From Flavobacterium sp. HBTb2-11-1 (GTDB taxonomy: Bacteria; Bacteroidota; Bacteroidia; Flavobacteriales; Flavobacteriaceae): a stretch of DNA of 64,000 bases. A program made the translations under genes and the position numbers. The stretch lies in NCBI RefSeq assembly GCF_009826975.1, contig NZ_WUMO01000003.1, forward strand, positions 372,001 through 436,000, given 5' to 3'. The notes below the pieces were generated by a model. The model saw only the letters and a program-made list of their open reading frames with translations. It had not been told where the DNA came from and did no database searches. Of the stretch, positions 17,688 to 27,367 are shown piece by piece (the stretch's first letter is position 1; the number at the start of each line of letters is the position of its first letter).

Positions 17688-19103
17688 ATGAAAATTCTAT
17701 TAACCGGCTCAACAGGATATATTGGCAAAAGAATTCTGCCCTTACTACTTGAAGAGGGGCATGAGGTAATCTGCTGTGTACGGGACAAGAACAGATTTTT
17801 TTATCCTGAAAAGTATTCAGCAAACGTTAGACTTCTTGAGGTTGATTTTTTGCAATATAAAAGTGTAGAAACTATTCCTAATGATATTGATGCCGCGTAT
17901 TATCTTATTCATTCCATGTCTAGCGCTGACAATTATGATGAGCTTGAAAGAATTTCTGCAAATAATTTCAAAAAAAAGATAAATGATACAAGCGCTAGGC
18001 AAATTATTTATTTAAGCGGAATTGTCAATGATAAATCCTTATCTAAACATTTGGCTTCTAGAAAGGCGGTAGAAGAAATCCTAAAAAGTGGTAAAACTCC
18101 AACAACAACCTTGAGAGCAGGAATTATAGTAGGTTCAGGCAGTGCATCTTTTGAAATTATACGGGATTTGGTCCATAAACTGCCTGTAATGATTACACCA
18201 AAATGGCTTAATACAAAATGCCAGCCTATTGCCATTGCCGATGTTTTAGAATTTTTAATGAAATCACTGCTAAACCCTAAAACATACAACGCGAGTTTTG
18301 ATATTGGCGGGCCAGATATTCTTACATACAAGGAAATGCTGCTAGAATTTGCAAAGATTAAAAAACTCAAAAGATTTATTTATACACTGCCAGTAATGAC
18401 GCCAAAGTTGTCTTCCTATTGGTTATATTTCATTACTTCCACTTCTTTTAAACTGGCTTCGGCATTAGTGAGCAGCATGAGAGTAGAAGTGGTTTGCAGG
18501 GACAATAGAATCAATGAGTTGTTGGATATAAAACCTATGAGTTACCGTCATGCATTACAAAAAGCAATTGTAAAAATTGACCAAGATGAAGTAGCTTCGA
18601 GCTGGAAAGACGCGCAAATAAGCGGACAGTTTAAAGGAAGTATCTCATATTATTTAAAGGTTCCTAAAAAGGATTGTTTTATAGATAGAAGAAAAAGAAA
18701 AATTATAAACAGAGACTATACTATTGCTAAAATTTGGTCTATAGGAGGAGAAACCGGATGGTATTATGGTGATTGGCTTTGGGGTTTGAGGGGATTTATT
18801 GATAAGCTTTTTGGAGGTGTTGGAGTTCGACGAGGAAGAACGAATAAACATGATATACATGCAGGAGATGCTCTTGATTTTTGGCGTGTGGTGTATGCTA
18901 ATAAGGAAGAAGGAAAATTGATTCTCTATGCAGAGATGAAACTTCCGGGAGAAGCATGGCTTGAATTCAAAATTTTTAATAATACATTATATCAGGCAGC
19001 AACTTTTAAGCCATCAGGAATTCTCGGAAGGTTGTACTGGTATGCTGTGCTGCCTTTTCATGGTTTTATTTTTAATGGCATGATCAATAAATTGATAAAT
19101 TGA
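17688..19103 (+). CDS. SDR NAD(P)-binding protein with C-terminal DUF2867
   Basis: A 471-residue two-part protein. Residues 1 to about 230 are an extended or atypical SDR domain beginning with the cofactor motif KILLTGSTGYIGKRIL, followed by the AYYLIHSM and IYLSGIV strands usual in YbjT-like proteins. The C-terminal part (about 310-471) matches DUF2867, including GWYYGDWLWGLRGFIDKL and a closing WYAVLPFHGFIFNGM stretch. The reaction is unknown for the family. It is co-transcribed with the Tyr-less SDR protein just upstream. Confidence 0.85.
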   Translation: MKILLTGSTGYIGKRILPLLLEEGHEVICCVRDKNRFFYPEKYSANVRLLEVDFLQYKSVETIPNDIDAAYYLIHSMSSADNYDELERISANNFKKKINDTSARQIIYLSGIVNDKSLSKHLASRKAVEEILKSGKTPTTTLRAGIIVGSGSASFEIIRDLVHKLPVMITPKWLNTKCQPIAIADVLEFLMKSLLNPKTYNASFDIGGPDILTYKEMLLEFAKIKKLKRFIYTLPVMTPKLSSYWLYFITSTSFKLASALVSSMRVEVVCRDNRINELLDIKPMSYRHALQKAIVKIDQDEVASSWKDAQISGQFKGSISYYLKVPKKDCFIDRRKRKIINRDYTIAKIWSIGGETGWYYGDWLWGLRGFIDKLFGGVGVRRGRTNKHDIHAGDALDFWRVVYANKEEGKLILYAEMKLPGEAWLEFKIFNNTLYQAATFKPSGILGRLYWYAVLPFHGFIFNGMINKLIN

Positions 19104-19328
19104 CTTAATAACTTTGATATTTGTTATCGTTAATGGCTATTGGAAAAGAACTTCTTAGTTCTGTATTATTTATAAATTCTTTTTGTTTTATTTGATTAAA
19201 CTCTTAAAATTATGCGGAAAAGTCAGATTAAAAACTAAAAGTATGGAAAAAGTTTAATTAAAAATATGATTTTTATTTTTTAATTCATTTTTTTTTCTAA
19301 TTTTATCGTGAAATAATACCACTCTATT

Positions 19329-19409
19329 TTGATTGCAGGAAAAGCAAATACAATCACAAAATCAAAATCTCTTACTCTAAGAGGTCTTCAGCCTATCTTT
19401 AACTGTTGA
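19329..19409 (+). CDS. Leader mini-ORF 1, GLQPIFNC-tailed
   Basis: A short frame open from 19317 to the TGA at 19407..19409. There is no in-frame ATG; a TTG at 19329 would give 26 residues, so the start is uncertain. The last 14 residues, KSLTLRGLQPIFNC, match the tail of the second mini-ORF at 12 of 14 positions. Over the 45 bases including the stop, 11 differ and 8 of those are silent, which points to selection on the peptide rather than on DNA. Its place before an uptake operon fits a regulatory leader peptide. I do not know a name for it. Confidence 0.5.
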   Translation: MIAGKANTITKSKSLTLRGLQPIFNC

Positions 19410-19488
19410 AGAATTGATATACAAACACTATTCTTAAGTGTTTAGTATCATTATTGTATTTTTTATTTTCTCAACCAAACCTAACCAA

Positions 19489-19572
19489 ATGAATTTTACC
19501 AATTTATTATATCGTTGTATTGATTGCAAATCACTTTATCTAAAAGGTTTGCAACCAATATTTAATTGTTAA
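19489..19572 (+). CDS. Leader mini-ORF 2, GLQPIFNC-tailed
   Basis: A 27-residue ORF from ATG to TAA, starting MNFTNLLYRC and ending KSLYLKGLQPIFNC. It lies 105 bases before the SusC start. The tail repeats that of mini-ORF 1, with mainly synonymous differences. The peptide has three Cys and no membrane segment. A leader peptide whose nascent chain or stop context controls the operon is the most economical idea; a secreted or free peptide is the alternative. Confidence 0.55.
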   Translation: MNFTNLLYRCIDCKSLYLKGLQPIFNC

Positions 19573-19677
19573 AAAGTTTCACTTCTCAGTTTACAGATTT
19601 TTATGCCAAAACTCTTCATTTTCATGAATAGTCGAGGTGTTTCTATTGTCAATTTTATTAAATTTTAAACTAAGAAA

Positions 19678-22600
19678 ATGAAACTAACCAATAAAATAAA
19701 ACTGATTATTGTGTTGTTGTCATGTATTACAACATATGCACAAAAAACTATAAAAGGAACTGTTACAGACAAACAATCCAATATACCCATGGTAGGCGTC
19801 AATGTTATTGTTCCTAATTCAAAAGCAAGTACAATTACAGATTTTGATGGAAAATTTCAACTTCAAATACCTGAAAACAGCACTTCGATAGAATTTTCCT
19901 ATATTGGATATCAAACCCAAAAAGTTACGATAGACGAAAAATCCAATTATACTGTTTCTATGACTTCCGGTCAAGGCCAAAGCTTAGATGAAGTAGTAAT
20001 TATTGGTTATGGAACGCAATCTAAAAAAGATGTGAGTTCTAGTATACAATCTATAAAAACCAGAGATTTGCCTCAGGGAACTTCTTCAAGTTTTGAAAAC
20101 AGTTTGCAAGGACAGACTCCTGGGGTGAATATAAGTTCGTCATCGGCTACACCAGGAAGTGCTGTGAGCGTTAATATTCGTGGTGTTTCATCTATATCAG
20201 CGAGCAGCCAGCCTTTGTATATCATAGACGGAATTCCAATCGTGTCTAGAAATAATTCGGCACTAAATGCAAATATACAGCCAGTTAATCCATTAGCAGA
20301 TTTGAGCCCAAATGATATTGAATCTTTTACAGTTTTAAAAGATGCTGCCGCAGCCGCCATTTATGGATCAAGAGGTGCTAACGGAGTAATCTTAATTACC
20401 ACAAAAAGAGGTAAAACAGGTAAAAGTATTGTAGATGTTAATTATTACACTTCTTTTGCTGAAATTTCGAAATATCCAAAAATGGTTGACAGCGAGAAGT
20501 TTAAAAAGTTTTTTAACACCGCTGCAGAATTTGACGGACTAGGTTCTGATTATTTTGATTGGATCGATACTTCAAAAGGAATCAATACCAATATCTACGA
20601 TGAAATCTTTAGAGTTGGCGTAACGCAAAATTTAGATCTTAGTGTTAAGGGCGGAAGCGAAAAAACGAGCTATTATCTGAGCGGAAATTATTATAATCAG
20701 GAAGGAATTCAAATAGGTCAAGGCTTTAAGAGATTAAGTGCCCGTATGAATCTGGATCATAATATTAATGAAAAATTCAAAGTAGGAAATACTTTTTTTA
20801 TAACTCGTAGCAATCATCAGCGAACAATTGGCGAAAATGATGAATATGGAGTTGTAATCAATGCACAAGGTTGGGATCCTACAGAACCTATTTATGATGA
20901 AAATGGGAAGTATACCAACCCTTTTAAATACAACACTTGGTGGCCGCTTGAAAATCCTGTTCAGATTGCCAAAGAGTATAAAAACACTTCTCAATCTACT
21001 CGCGTGCAGGGTACAGCATATGTTGAATGGAAAATTATTCCAGATTTAAAGTTTAAATCGGCTTTTTCATTAGAGTATTCCAACCTAGTCGAGGATTCTT
21101 ATGTTCCTTCTGGCACAAATAAATCGAAGACAGGTGAAGGTATTTTTGCAACTTATGAAGAAACCAATTGGCTGGTAGAAAACACTTTAAACTACAATAA
21201 ACAATTTGGCGAAAAGCATAATTTCGGAGCTATTTTAGGATGGACAATACAAGAAAATGAAACTCGTTTTTCTGACCAATCTGGTGTCGGATACGCTACT
21301 AACACTACATCTAGTATTTCTGCTGCAAGTGCTATTATTGCTAGTACTTCGGGTAAAAACCAATATGGTTTGCAATCTTTTTTTGGAAGAGCAAATTATG
21401 TTTACGATGATAAATATATAGCATCATTTACAGTTAGAGCTGATGGTTCTTCACGTTTTGGAGAGAATAATCAATATGGCTATTTTCCATCAGGATCAGT
21501 GGCTTGGAGAATCAATAAAGAAAAATTCTTTAAAAGCGAAAGCATTTCTGATTTTAAAATTAGAGCCAGTTATGGTCTTACAGGAAACCAAGAAATTGGT
21601 TCAAATTGGAGAGGGACTTATACTCTAAATGCTAATTACAACGGAGTTCCAGGAATAGCGCCAAATCGATTAGAAAATCCAGACTTGGGCTGGGAAAAAA
21701 CTAAACAGCTGGATATAGGTTTGGATTTAGGATTGTTTAAAAACCGAATTAGTATTACGGCTGATTATTTTAACAAACAAACAGATGATCTGTTATTGCA
21801 AGCCAAAGTTTCGGGGCTTACAGGTTTTAACTCTGTTTATCAGAATGTTGGAGCAATAGAAAATAAAGGATTTGAATTTGGAGTTAATGCTGCTGTTTTT
21901 GATGGAGATGATTTTAAATGGAATACTGGAGTAAATCTAACACTGCTTGACAACAAGATTAAAAAATTGATTAATGACGGTGAAGAAGTGGGCAGAAATC
22001 ATATTTTGAAAGAAGGACAAGAAGTAAGCACTCTATATTTAATTAAATTTTTGGGTGTGGATCCACAAACCGGAGACGCAAAATTTGATGACATAAATAA
22101 AGATGGAATAATCGATTTCTCTGACAGACAAATGGTTGGAGGTGCATTGCCAACGTATTTTGGCGGATGGAGCAACAATTTCAGCTACAAAGGATTTACT
22201 TTGACGGCAAACTTTGTGTTCTCTGGAGGAAACAAAATATTCAATCAAAGCCGTCATGTTTACGATAATTATGGGTATACAAAAAGCGGCATCCCATATT
22301 CTAATATTAGCGAAAGAGTATATGATAATTATTGGAGAACGCCAGGGCAAATTACTGATGTGCCAAGGCCTTCTACAAAAGATGGACAGATGCAGCGCTT
22401 TAGCACGCAATTTTTGGAAGATGGAGATTATATCAGATTGAAAACTTTAAGTCTTGCTTATAAGCTGCCTTCTAATGTGATTCGCAAAATTGGTTTGGAT
22501 AGTCTTTCTCTTTATATCCAAGCTCAAAACGTATTTACTATAACCGATTATTTAGGTTTCGATCCTGAAGTTTCTACAAATACTTCAAGTCAGGAAGATT

Positions 22601-22680
22601 TGAATATTCTGCAAGGGGAGGATTTTGGAACTTTAGGTCAGGCACGCACTTTTACATTAGGATTAAGTACAACATTTTAA
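19678..22680 (+). CDS. SusC/RagA-family TonB-dependent outer-membrane transporter
   Basis: A 1000-residue TonB-linked porin. A signal peptide (to about residue 21) is followed by a carboxypeptidase-regulatory-like beta domain (about 23-95), the plug with the DEVVIIGYGTQSKKD segment (about 103-220), and a 22-strand barrel ending in TFTLGLSTTF. It pairs with the SusD lipoprotein that starts 11 bases downstream. SusC-like transporters import large oligomers, mostly glycans but also peptides, as RagAB does. The genes behind it point to cyanophycin or its fragments as substrate, which is inference. Two leader mini-ORFs lie upstream. Confidence 0.95.
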   Translation: MKLTNKIKLIIVLLSCITTYAQKTIKGTVTDKQSNIPMVGVNVIVPNSKASTITDFDGKFQLQIPENSTSIEFSYIGYQTQKVTIDEKSNYTVSMTSGQGQSLDEVVIIGYGTQSKKDVSSSIQSIKTRDLPQGTSSSFENSLQGQTPGVNISSSSATPGSAVSVNIRGVSSISASSQPLYIIDGIPIVSRNNSALNANIQPVNPLADLSPNDIESFTVLKDAAAAAIYGSRGANGVILITTKRGKTGKSIVDVNYYTSFAEISKYPKMVDSEKFKKFFNTAAEFDGLGSDYFDWIDTSKGINTNIYDEIFRVGVTQNLDLSVKGGSEKTSYYLSGNYYNQEGIQIGQGFKRLSARMNLDHNINEKFKVGNTFFITRSNHQRTIGENDEYGVVINAQGWDPTEPIYDENGKYTNPFKYNTWWPLENPVQIAKEYKNTSQSTRVQGTAYVEWKIIPDLKFKSAFSLEYSNLVEDSYVPSGTNKSKTGEGIFATYEETNWLVENTLNYNKQFGEKHNFGAILGWTIQENETRFSDQSGVGYATNTTSSISAASAIIASTSGKNQYGLQSFFGRANYVYDDKYIASFTVRADGSSRFGENNQYGYFPSGSVAWRINKEKFFKSESISDFKIRASYGLTGNQEIGSNWRGTYTLNANYNGVPGIAPNRLENPDLGWEKTKQLDIGLDLGLFKNRISITADYFNKQTDDLLLQAKVSGLTGFNSVYQNVGAIENKGFEFGVNAAVFDGDDFKWNTGVNLTLLDNKIKKLINDGEEVGRNHILKEGQEVSTLYLIKFLGVDPQTGDAKFDDINKDGIIDFSDRQMVGGALPTYFGGWSNNFSYKGFTLTANFVFSGGNKIFNQSRHVYDNYGYTKSGIPYSNISERVYDNYWRTPGQITDVPRPSTKDGQMQRFSTQFLEDGDYIRLKTLSLAYKLPSNVIRKIGLDSLSLYIQAQNVFTITDYLGFDPEVSTNTSSQEDLNILQGEDFGTLGQARTFTLGLSTTF

Positions 22681-22691
22681 AATTTGAAATC

Positions 22692-24041
22692 ATGAAAAAT
22701 AAAAAGATATATGTATTCTTGTCTATGTTACTTGCTTTTACAGTTTTAGGATGTGATGATGTACTGGACACAAAATTAGATGATGAAATTCCAGCGCCAA
22801 CTGCCATAACAGATAATATTTCATTAAAAGCCGCCGCTGTAGGACTGTATGATGTGATGCAAAGCGGAACGTACTACGGAGGTGAATTTATATTGGCTCA
22901 GGAATTAACAGGAGGCAATGCAGATGCGACCGGTTTCCAAGAGCGTTTTACCCAGTTGGACAACGCTATTGTACCACCATCAAATGCTTATATTCAAAGT
23001 AATTGGGTAAATGTTTATACGCTTGTAAATGCCAGCAACTTGATTTTGAAGAAAATGGAAGAGCTTCAGCTGAAAGATGACAATTCTAAAGGAACTGCGC
23101 TTTTTTGCAGAGCACTAGGACATTTTGATGCGTTGCGCCAATTCGGGCAGTTTACAGATCCAAACTCAAAATATGGTATTCCTGTTTCAACTAAATATTT
23201 GGATGCAAAATCTGCTAAAGAAATTTCCAGATCTACTGTTGCTCAGTCTTATCAGCAAATTATTTCAGACTTAAAAGATGCCATTGCAATTTTGAAATAT
23301 GACAGCAATAGATTTTTTATTACAAAAGCTGCTGCTGAAGCTTTACTTGCGAGGATTTATCTCTATCAAGGCGATTATGATAATGCCATATTGTATGCCA
23401 GTAAAGTAATTAGCAATAGTACGTATAAATTAAATATAAAATTTAATGATATTTATGATGTTGAAGGTTCGTCTGAAGCTATCCTAGAGTTACAGTTTTT
23501 AGGTATTGACGGTAATAGTTTAACCGAATTTTTATCAGTTTCACCTCCGGAAGTTTCTGCTGATTACAATAGTTTTTTCAAACCAATGGACGATGACAAC
23601 GATCCAAGAAGTTATAAATATTACGATTCAGGAAAAGAAGTTTTTTGTGATAAATATGGAACTCGTGACAGCGAAATAGACGGAAATGCCATTATCATTA
23701 AACTTTCAGAAATCTATCTGATTCGTGCAGAAGCTTTGGCAAAGAAAAACCCTCAAGATTTAACTTCGGCTTTGGCTGATTTAAATGTGGTACGCCAAAG
23801 AGCTTTACCGAGTAAGCCTTACACTTTAGCCCAAATTCCAAATCTAGATGCTTTTGTTACTATTTTGATTGAAGAAAACAAAAGGGAATTAGGTTTTGAA
23901 GGACACCAATGGTTTACTATCGTTCGATTAGGCAGAGCAACTTCAATTTTGAATATTCCTGCTTTCAGAACAACTTATCCAATACCGCAAAACGAAATTA
24001 CAATTGCCCAAGGCAAGTTAGAACAAAATCCAGGATACTAA
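22692..24041 (+). CDS. SusD/RagB-family substrate-binding lipoprotein
   Basis: A 449-residue outer-membrane lipoprotein that forms the lid of the SusC channel. The signal peptide ends with a lipobox at Cys21 (TVLGC) followed by acidic residues. The tetratricopeptide-like helices of SusD proteins are visible, including the ALLARIYLYQGDYDNAI segment and the EIYLIRAEALAKKN segment, and the C-terminal region ends in PIPQNEI as the family usually does. It is on the short side for SusD. It sits between SusC and the peptide-degrading enzymes, which argues for a peptide ligand. Confidence 0.93.
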   Translation: MKNKKIYVFLSMLLAFTVLGCDDVLDTKLDDEIPAPTAITDNISLKAAAVGLYDVMQSGTYYGGEFILAQELTGGNADATGFQERFTQLDNAIVPPSNAYIQSNWVNVYTLVNASNLILKKMEELQLKDDNSKGTALFCRALGHFDALRQFGQFTDPNSKYGIPVSTKYLDAKSAKEISRSTVAQSYQQIISDLKDAIAILKYDSNRFFITKAAAEALLARIYLYQGDYDNAILYASKVISNSTYKLNIKFNDIYDVEGSSEAILELQFLGIDGNSLTEFLSVSPPEVSADYNSFFKPMDDDNDPRSYKYYDSGKEVFCDKYGTRDSEIDGNAIIIKLSEIYLIRAEALAKKNPQDLTSALADLNVVRQRALPSKPYTLAQIPNLDAFVTILIEENKRELGFEGHQWFTIVRLGRATSILNIPAFRTTYPIPQNEITIAQGKLEQNPGY

Positions 24042-24134
24042 AAAAATCCCCCAGGAAGCTGCTAATGCGGGATTCATTTACAAAAAATGTATGTCGCTTA
24101 GCAGTCTTCTTTAAATTCAAAAAAAGAAAAAGAA

Positions 24135-25085
24135 ATGACAAATAAAACGCCGTTTGCACTTTGTATACACGGAGGTGCGGGTGTGATAACTCCCGAGAAT
24201 CTATCACCAACAGATAAAAAAATGATAAAAGAGGATCTTATTCTTGCTCTTAATGCAGGAGAAGAGATCTTAGCAAAAGGCGGTAATGCCGTTGATGCGG
24301 TCGCTGCTGCCGTAGTAGCTTTAGAGAATAGCATTCATTTTAATGCGGGAAAGGGAGCCGTTTATTCTCGAGAAGGCAAACATCTATTAGAAGCTTCAAT
24401 AATGGATGGCGCTACGTTAGAGGCTGGATCGGTAGCAAACAGTATGAAAATTAAAAATCCCGTTTTATTCGCCAAAAGTTTATTAGGATATAAAGACCTT
24501 ATCATGATTTCTGGTGAAGCTGCCGATAATTTGGCAGAACAAACTAATCACGAATTAGTAGAAAACCATTATTTTGATACTGATTTTAGAAAAGAACAAT
24601 TTTTGGAGGCAAAAAAAATCTCTGAAACAGCAACTTTTCTCGATCATACCAACTTAAAGATGGGAACTGTTGGTGCAGTTGCTATTGATAGAAATGGCAA
24701 TATAGCCGCAGCGACTTCGACAGGAGGAATGACTAATAAATTGGATGGACGAATTGGCGACTCTGCAATTATTGGAGCTGGGACTTATGCCAATAATAAG
24801 ACTTGTGGCGTCTCTTGCACTGGTGTTGGAGAATATTTTATTAGAGCCACAGTATCTTCCATGGTTTCAAATTTAATGGAATTTGGAAAAATGTCTCTAG
24901 AGCAGGCAACCGAAGTAACGATAAAAGGCCATTTGACAAAGCTGGGCGGAGAAGGAGGGCTTATTGCAATTGACAAAGACGGAAATATTAATTTTTCATA
25001 TAATTCTCAAGGAATGTACCGTGGATTTGTGTGTGAAAAAAAGAAAGAAAAAAAAGTATATATCTGGGATAACGAAGAAGTATAA
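24135..25085 (+). CDS. Isoaspartyl peptidase / plant-type asparaginase (Ntn hydrolase)
   Basis: Hydrolyses beta-aspartyl dipeptides. In this setting it would split beta-Asp-Arg, the product of cyanophycinase, into Asp and Arg. The 316-residue protein has the IHGGAG start, an AGKGAVY segment, the autocleavage and nucleophile site at Thr178 (LKMGTVGAVA), and the substrate loop GRIGDSAIIGAGTYANN. It has no signal peptide, so it should act in the cytoplasm, after import. It is followed 15 bases later by the first cyanophycinase gene. Asparaginase side activity is common in the family. Confidence 0.92.
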   Translation: MTNKTPFALCIHGGAGVITPENLSPTDKKMIKEDLILALNAGEEILAKGGNAVDAVAAAVVALENSIHFNAGKGAVYSREGKHLLEASIMDGATLEAGSVANSMKIKNPVLFAKSLLGYKDLIMISGEAADNLAEQTNHELVENHYFDTDFRKEQFLEAKKISETATFLDHTNLKMGTVGAVAIDRNGNIAAATSTGGMTNKLDGRIGDSAIIGAGTYANNKTCGVSCTGVGEYFIRATVSSMVSNLMEFGKMSLEQATEVTIKGHLTKLGGEGGLIAIDKDGNINFSYNSQGMYRGFVCEKKKEKKVYIWDNEEV

Positions 25086-25100
25086 CACTAAAATCATATC

Positions 25101-25961
25101 ATGAAATCTATTCCGTTTTTTGTAATCTTGTGTTTACTACTGTTGTGTTCTTGCCAATCAAAGCTTAACAATGTTGAAGAGCTTAAAGCTAAAGGAAAGC
25201 TATTCATAATTGGTGGCGGAAAAAAATCTGATAAATTGGTTTCTGAATTGATTGCAGTTAGTAATCTAAATAAAGAAAACTTTATGGTGATACTTCCAAT
25301 GGCTAGCGAAGAACCCGATTCGGCAGTTTATTATACGGCAAAACAATTTATTGGATTAGGTATAAATTCAAACAAGATAAAGGCTTTTAATTTTAATCGA
25401 ATCAGCCAGCCAAAAGTACAGATTGATTCTCTCAAAAAAGCTAGCCTAATTTATATTACTGGCGGAGATCAAAATTTGTTTATGAAATCAGTTTTGAATA
25501 CCCCTGTTTATAAAGCTATTCATATTGCCTATCAAAATGGGGCAACCATAGCAGGAACAAGTGCTGGCGCAGCAGTGATGAGCACAAAAATGATTTCAGG
25601 AAATGAATTGAAGCACCCAACTTATACTGGAGAATTCCATAGCATCGAAGCAAAAAATTTTGAATTAGCAACGGGATTGGGTTTGCTGCCAAATGCCATT
25701 ATCGATCAACATTTCATTTACCGAATGCGAATGAACCGTTTATTGTCGGTTGCTATGGAAAATCCAGATTATTTAGGAATCGGCATTGATGAATCGACCG
25801 CTATCGTGGTACAAGGTGACGATGCAAGAGTTACTGGAGATTCGCAAGTGGTCATTATAAGAAAAACAAACAAAACAAATATCCAAGTCAAAAACGGACA
25901 ATTAGGAAGTAAAGATATTAGATTAGAAATCCTTCTGCCGGGAGAGAAATTTAAATTATAA
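25101..25961 (+). CDS. Cyanophycinase (peptidase S51), lipoprotein, complete active site
   Basis: Serine exopeptidase cutting cyanophycin to beta-Asp-Arg dipeptides. 286 residues with a lipoprotein signal ending at LLLLCSC. The residues I remember from Synechocystis CphB can be placed at matching spacing: the triad Ser154 (GTSAGA), His204 (DQHF) and Glu231 (GIDEST), the pocket Gln124 (GGDQ), Asp202 and Gln203, and the arginine row Arg208, Arg210 and Arg213. From Asp202 to Glu231 the offset to CphB numbering is a constant 30. This strongly supports true cyanophycin specificity rather than a general S51 dipeptidase. It is envelope-located, unlike the cytosolic enzyme of cyanobacteria. Confidence 0.93.
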   Translation: MKSIPFFVILCLLLLCSCQSKLNNVEELKAKGKLFIIGGGKKSDKLVSELIAVSNLNKENFMVILPMASEEPDSAVYYTAKQFIGLGINSNKIKAFNFNRISQPKVQIDSLKKASLIYITGGDQNLFMKSVLNTPVYKAIHIAYQNGATIAGTSAGAAVMSTKMISGNELKHPTYTGEFHSIEAKNFELATGLGLLPNAIIDQHFIYRMRMNRLLSVAMENPDYLGIGIDESTAIVVQGDDARVTGDSQVVIIRKTNKTNIQVKNGQLGSKDIRLEILLPGEKFKL

Positions 25962-25966
25962 AAAAA

Positions 25967-27355
25967 ATGAAAATATTAGAAAAATTCCCAGATACAATTA
26001 CTATAATTCTAGTAATTACACTTCTCTTTATAGGTCTGACATGGATAATTCCGTCAGGAGAATTCGATCGTACGATTGCAAACGGAACGGAGAAAATTAT
26101 TGCAGGTTCTTACAAGTCTGTACAAGCATCTCCTCAAGGAATCAAAGCTTTTTTGGAAGCTCCGATTAAAGGATTTATTTCGGCATCTCAAATTATTGCT
26201 TTTGTCTTTCTGGTGGGAGGAGCGTTTTCTATTATAAACATGACGGGCGCAATAAACGCAGGACTTTTTAATGTAATTGAGTTTAGTCATAAAAGGCCAA
26301 AACATAAAATTTTTATTGTTCCATTTTTAATTGTATTATTTTCTTTTGCAGGAGCTACTTTTGGAATGAGCGAAGAGATTTTAATCTTTATTCTGATTAC
26401 CGTACCCATGGCAAAAGCAATGGGTTATGATGCAATTGTTGGAGCGGCAATTCCAATTGTAGGAACTGGCGTTGGTTTTGGAGGTGCCTTTAGCAATCCA
26501 TTTACTATTGGCATTGCACAAGGTATAGCACAAATTCCAATTTTTAGCGGAATGGAATATAGGATTTTTGTCTGGTTTATTTTAACAACATGTGCTTGCT
26601 TCGTAATTACGCATTATGCAATAAAAATTGGAAAAGATCCGAAGAAAAGCCTATTGTTTGGTATTGCCGATGAAAAAGAGAATAGCAATTTCGAGACATC
26701 TGACTTTAAATTAGACACCGCTAGGAAAATAATTTTATATGCACTTTTTGCAACCATTCTCATTTTAATTTACGGGGTGAGCAATTATAATTGGTACATA
26801 AACGAAATCGCTGCTTTGTTTTTGGCCTTAGCTATTTTTGTTTCCATTGTTTACAGAATGTCAATATCAAAAGCGATAGATGCTTTTGTATTGGGAGCTA
26901 AAGACATGATGACTGCGGCATTGGTAATAGGACTGGCCAAAGGACTTCTAATTATTACACAAGAAGGCAAAATTATTGACACGATACTTAATTCTATTGT
27001 ATCAATAACCCAAAACACGCCAAAGGCTGTATCTGCTGAATGCATCTTTTTTTTCCAATCATTTTTAAACTTTTTCATTCCGTCAGGATCGGGACAAGCT
27101 TCTTTGACCATGCCCATTATTATTCCGATTTGTGATGCCTCAGAAATAAGCCGACAAATGGCAGTGCTGACTTTTCAATTAGGAGACGGCTTTACTAATC
27201 TTATTATCCCAACAAGCGGAGTTACAATGGGAGCGCTTTCTTTGGCTAAAATACCTTATAGCAAGTGGTTTAAATGGATGCTGCCTCGAATGGTGGTATT
27301 TTTAATAGCATCAATGCTGCTGATTCTTCCCCCTTTATATTTATTCAATTGGTAA
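25967..27355 (+). CDS. YfcC-family inner-membrane carrier
   Basis: A 462-residue integral membrane protein of the YfcC/DcuC-like family (C4-dicarboxylate carrier and arginine-ornithine exchanger relatives), with about 12 hydrophobic segments. The N-terminal WIIPSGEFDR segment, the GMSEEILIF motif and the PSGSGQASLTMPI motif are typical. It starts 5 bases after the first cyanophycinase gene and is followed 12 bases later by the second, so it is firmly in the operon. Import of beta-Asp-Arg dipeptide, or exchange of arginine for ornithine, are both plausible. The cytosolic location of the isoaspartyl peptidase favours a dipeptide carrier. Confidence 0.85.
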   Translation: MKILEKFPDTITIILVITLLFIGLTWIIPSGEFDRTIANGTEKIIAGSYKSVQASPQGIKAFLEAPIKGFISASQIIAFVFLVGGAFSIINMTGAINAGLFNVIEFSHKRPKHKIFIVPFLIVLFSFAGATFGMSEEILIFILITVPMAKAMGYDAIVGAAIPIVGTGVGFGGAFSNPFTIGIAQGIAQIPIFSGMEYRIFVWFILTTCACFVITHYAIKIGKDPKKSLLFGIADEKENSNFETSDFKLDTARKIILYALFATILILIYGVSNYNWYINEIAALFLALAIFVSIVYRMSISKAIDAFVLGAKDMMTAALVIGLAKGLLIITQEGKIIDTILNSIVSITQNTPKAVSAECIFFFQSFLNFFIPSGSGQASLTMPIIIPICDASEISRQMAVLTFQLGDGFTNLIIPTSGVTMGALSLAKIPYSKWFKWMLPRMVVFLIASMLLILPPLYLFNW

Positions 27356-27367
27356 AATCAGACTAAA

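Larger units (their letters stand above)
19104..19677 (+). other. Leader region of the SusC/cyanophycinase operon
   Basis: This 574-bp stretch holds no long gene but does hold two tandem short ORFs (ending at 19409 and 19572) whose C-terminal peptides are nearly identical. A 7-bp hairpin (AAACACT with AGTGTTT, 19423..19443) lies between them, and a weak 5-bp hairpin at 19615..19628 lies before the SusC start. No strong T-run follows either hairpin. The layout suggests a regulated 5' leader. Confidence 0.55.

Noticed and set aside
22039..22410. 123-codon minus-strand frame inside the first SusC gene
   Set aside because: Antisense shadow of the barrel region; no independent support.
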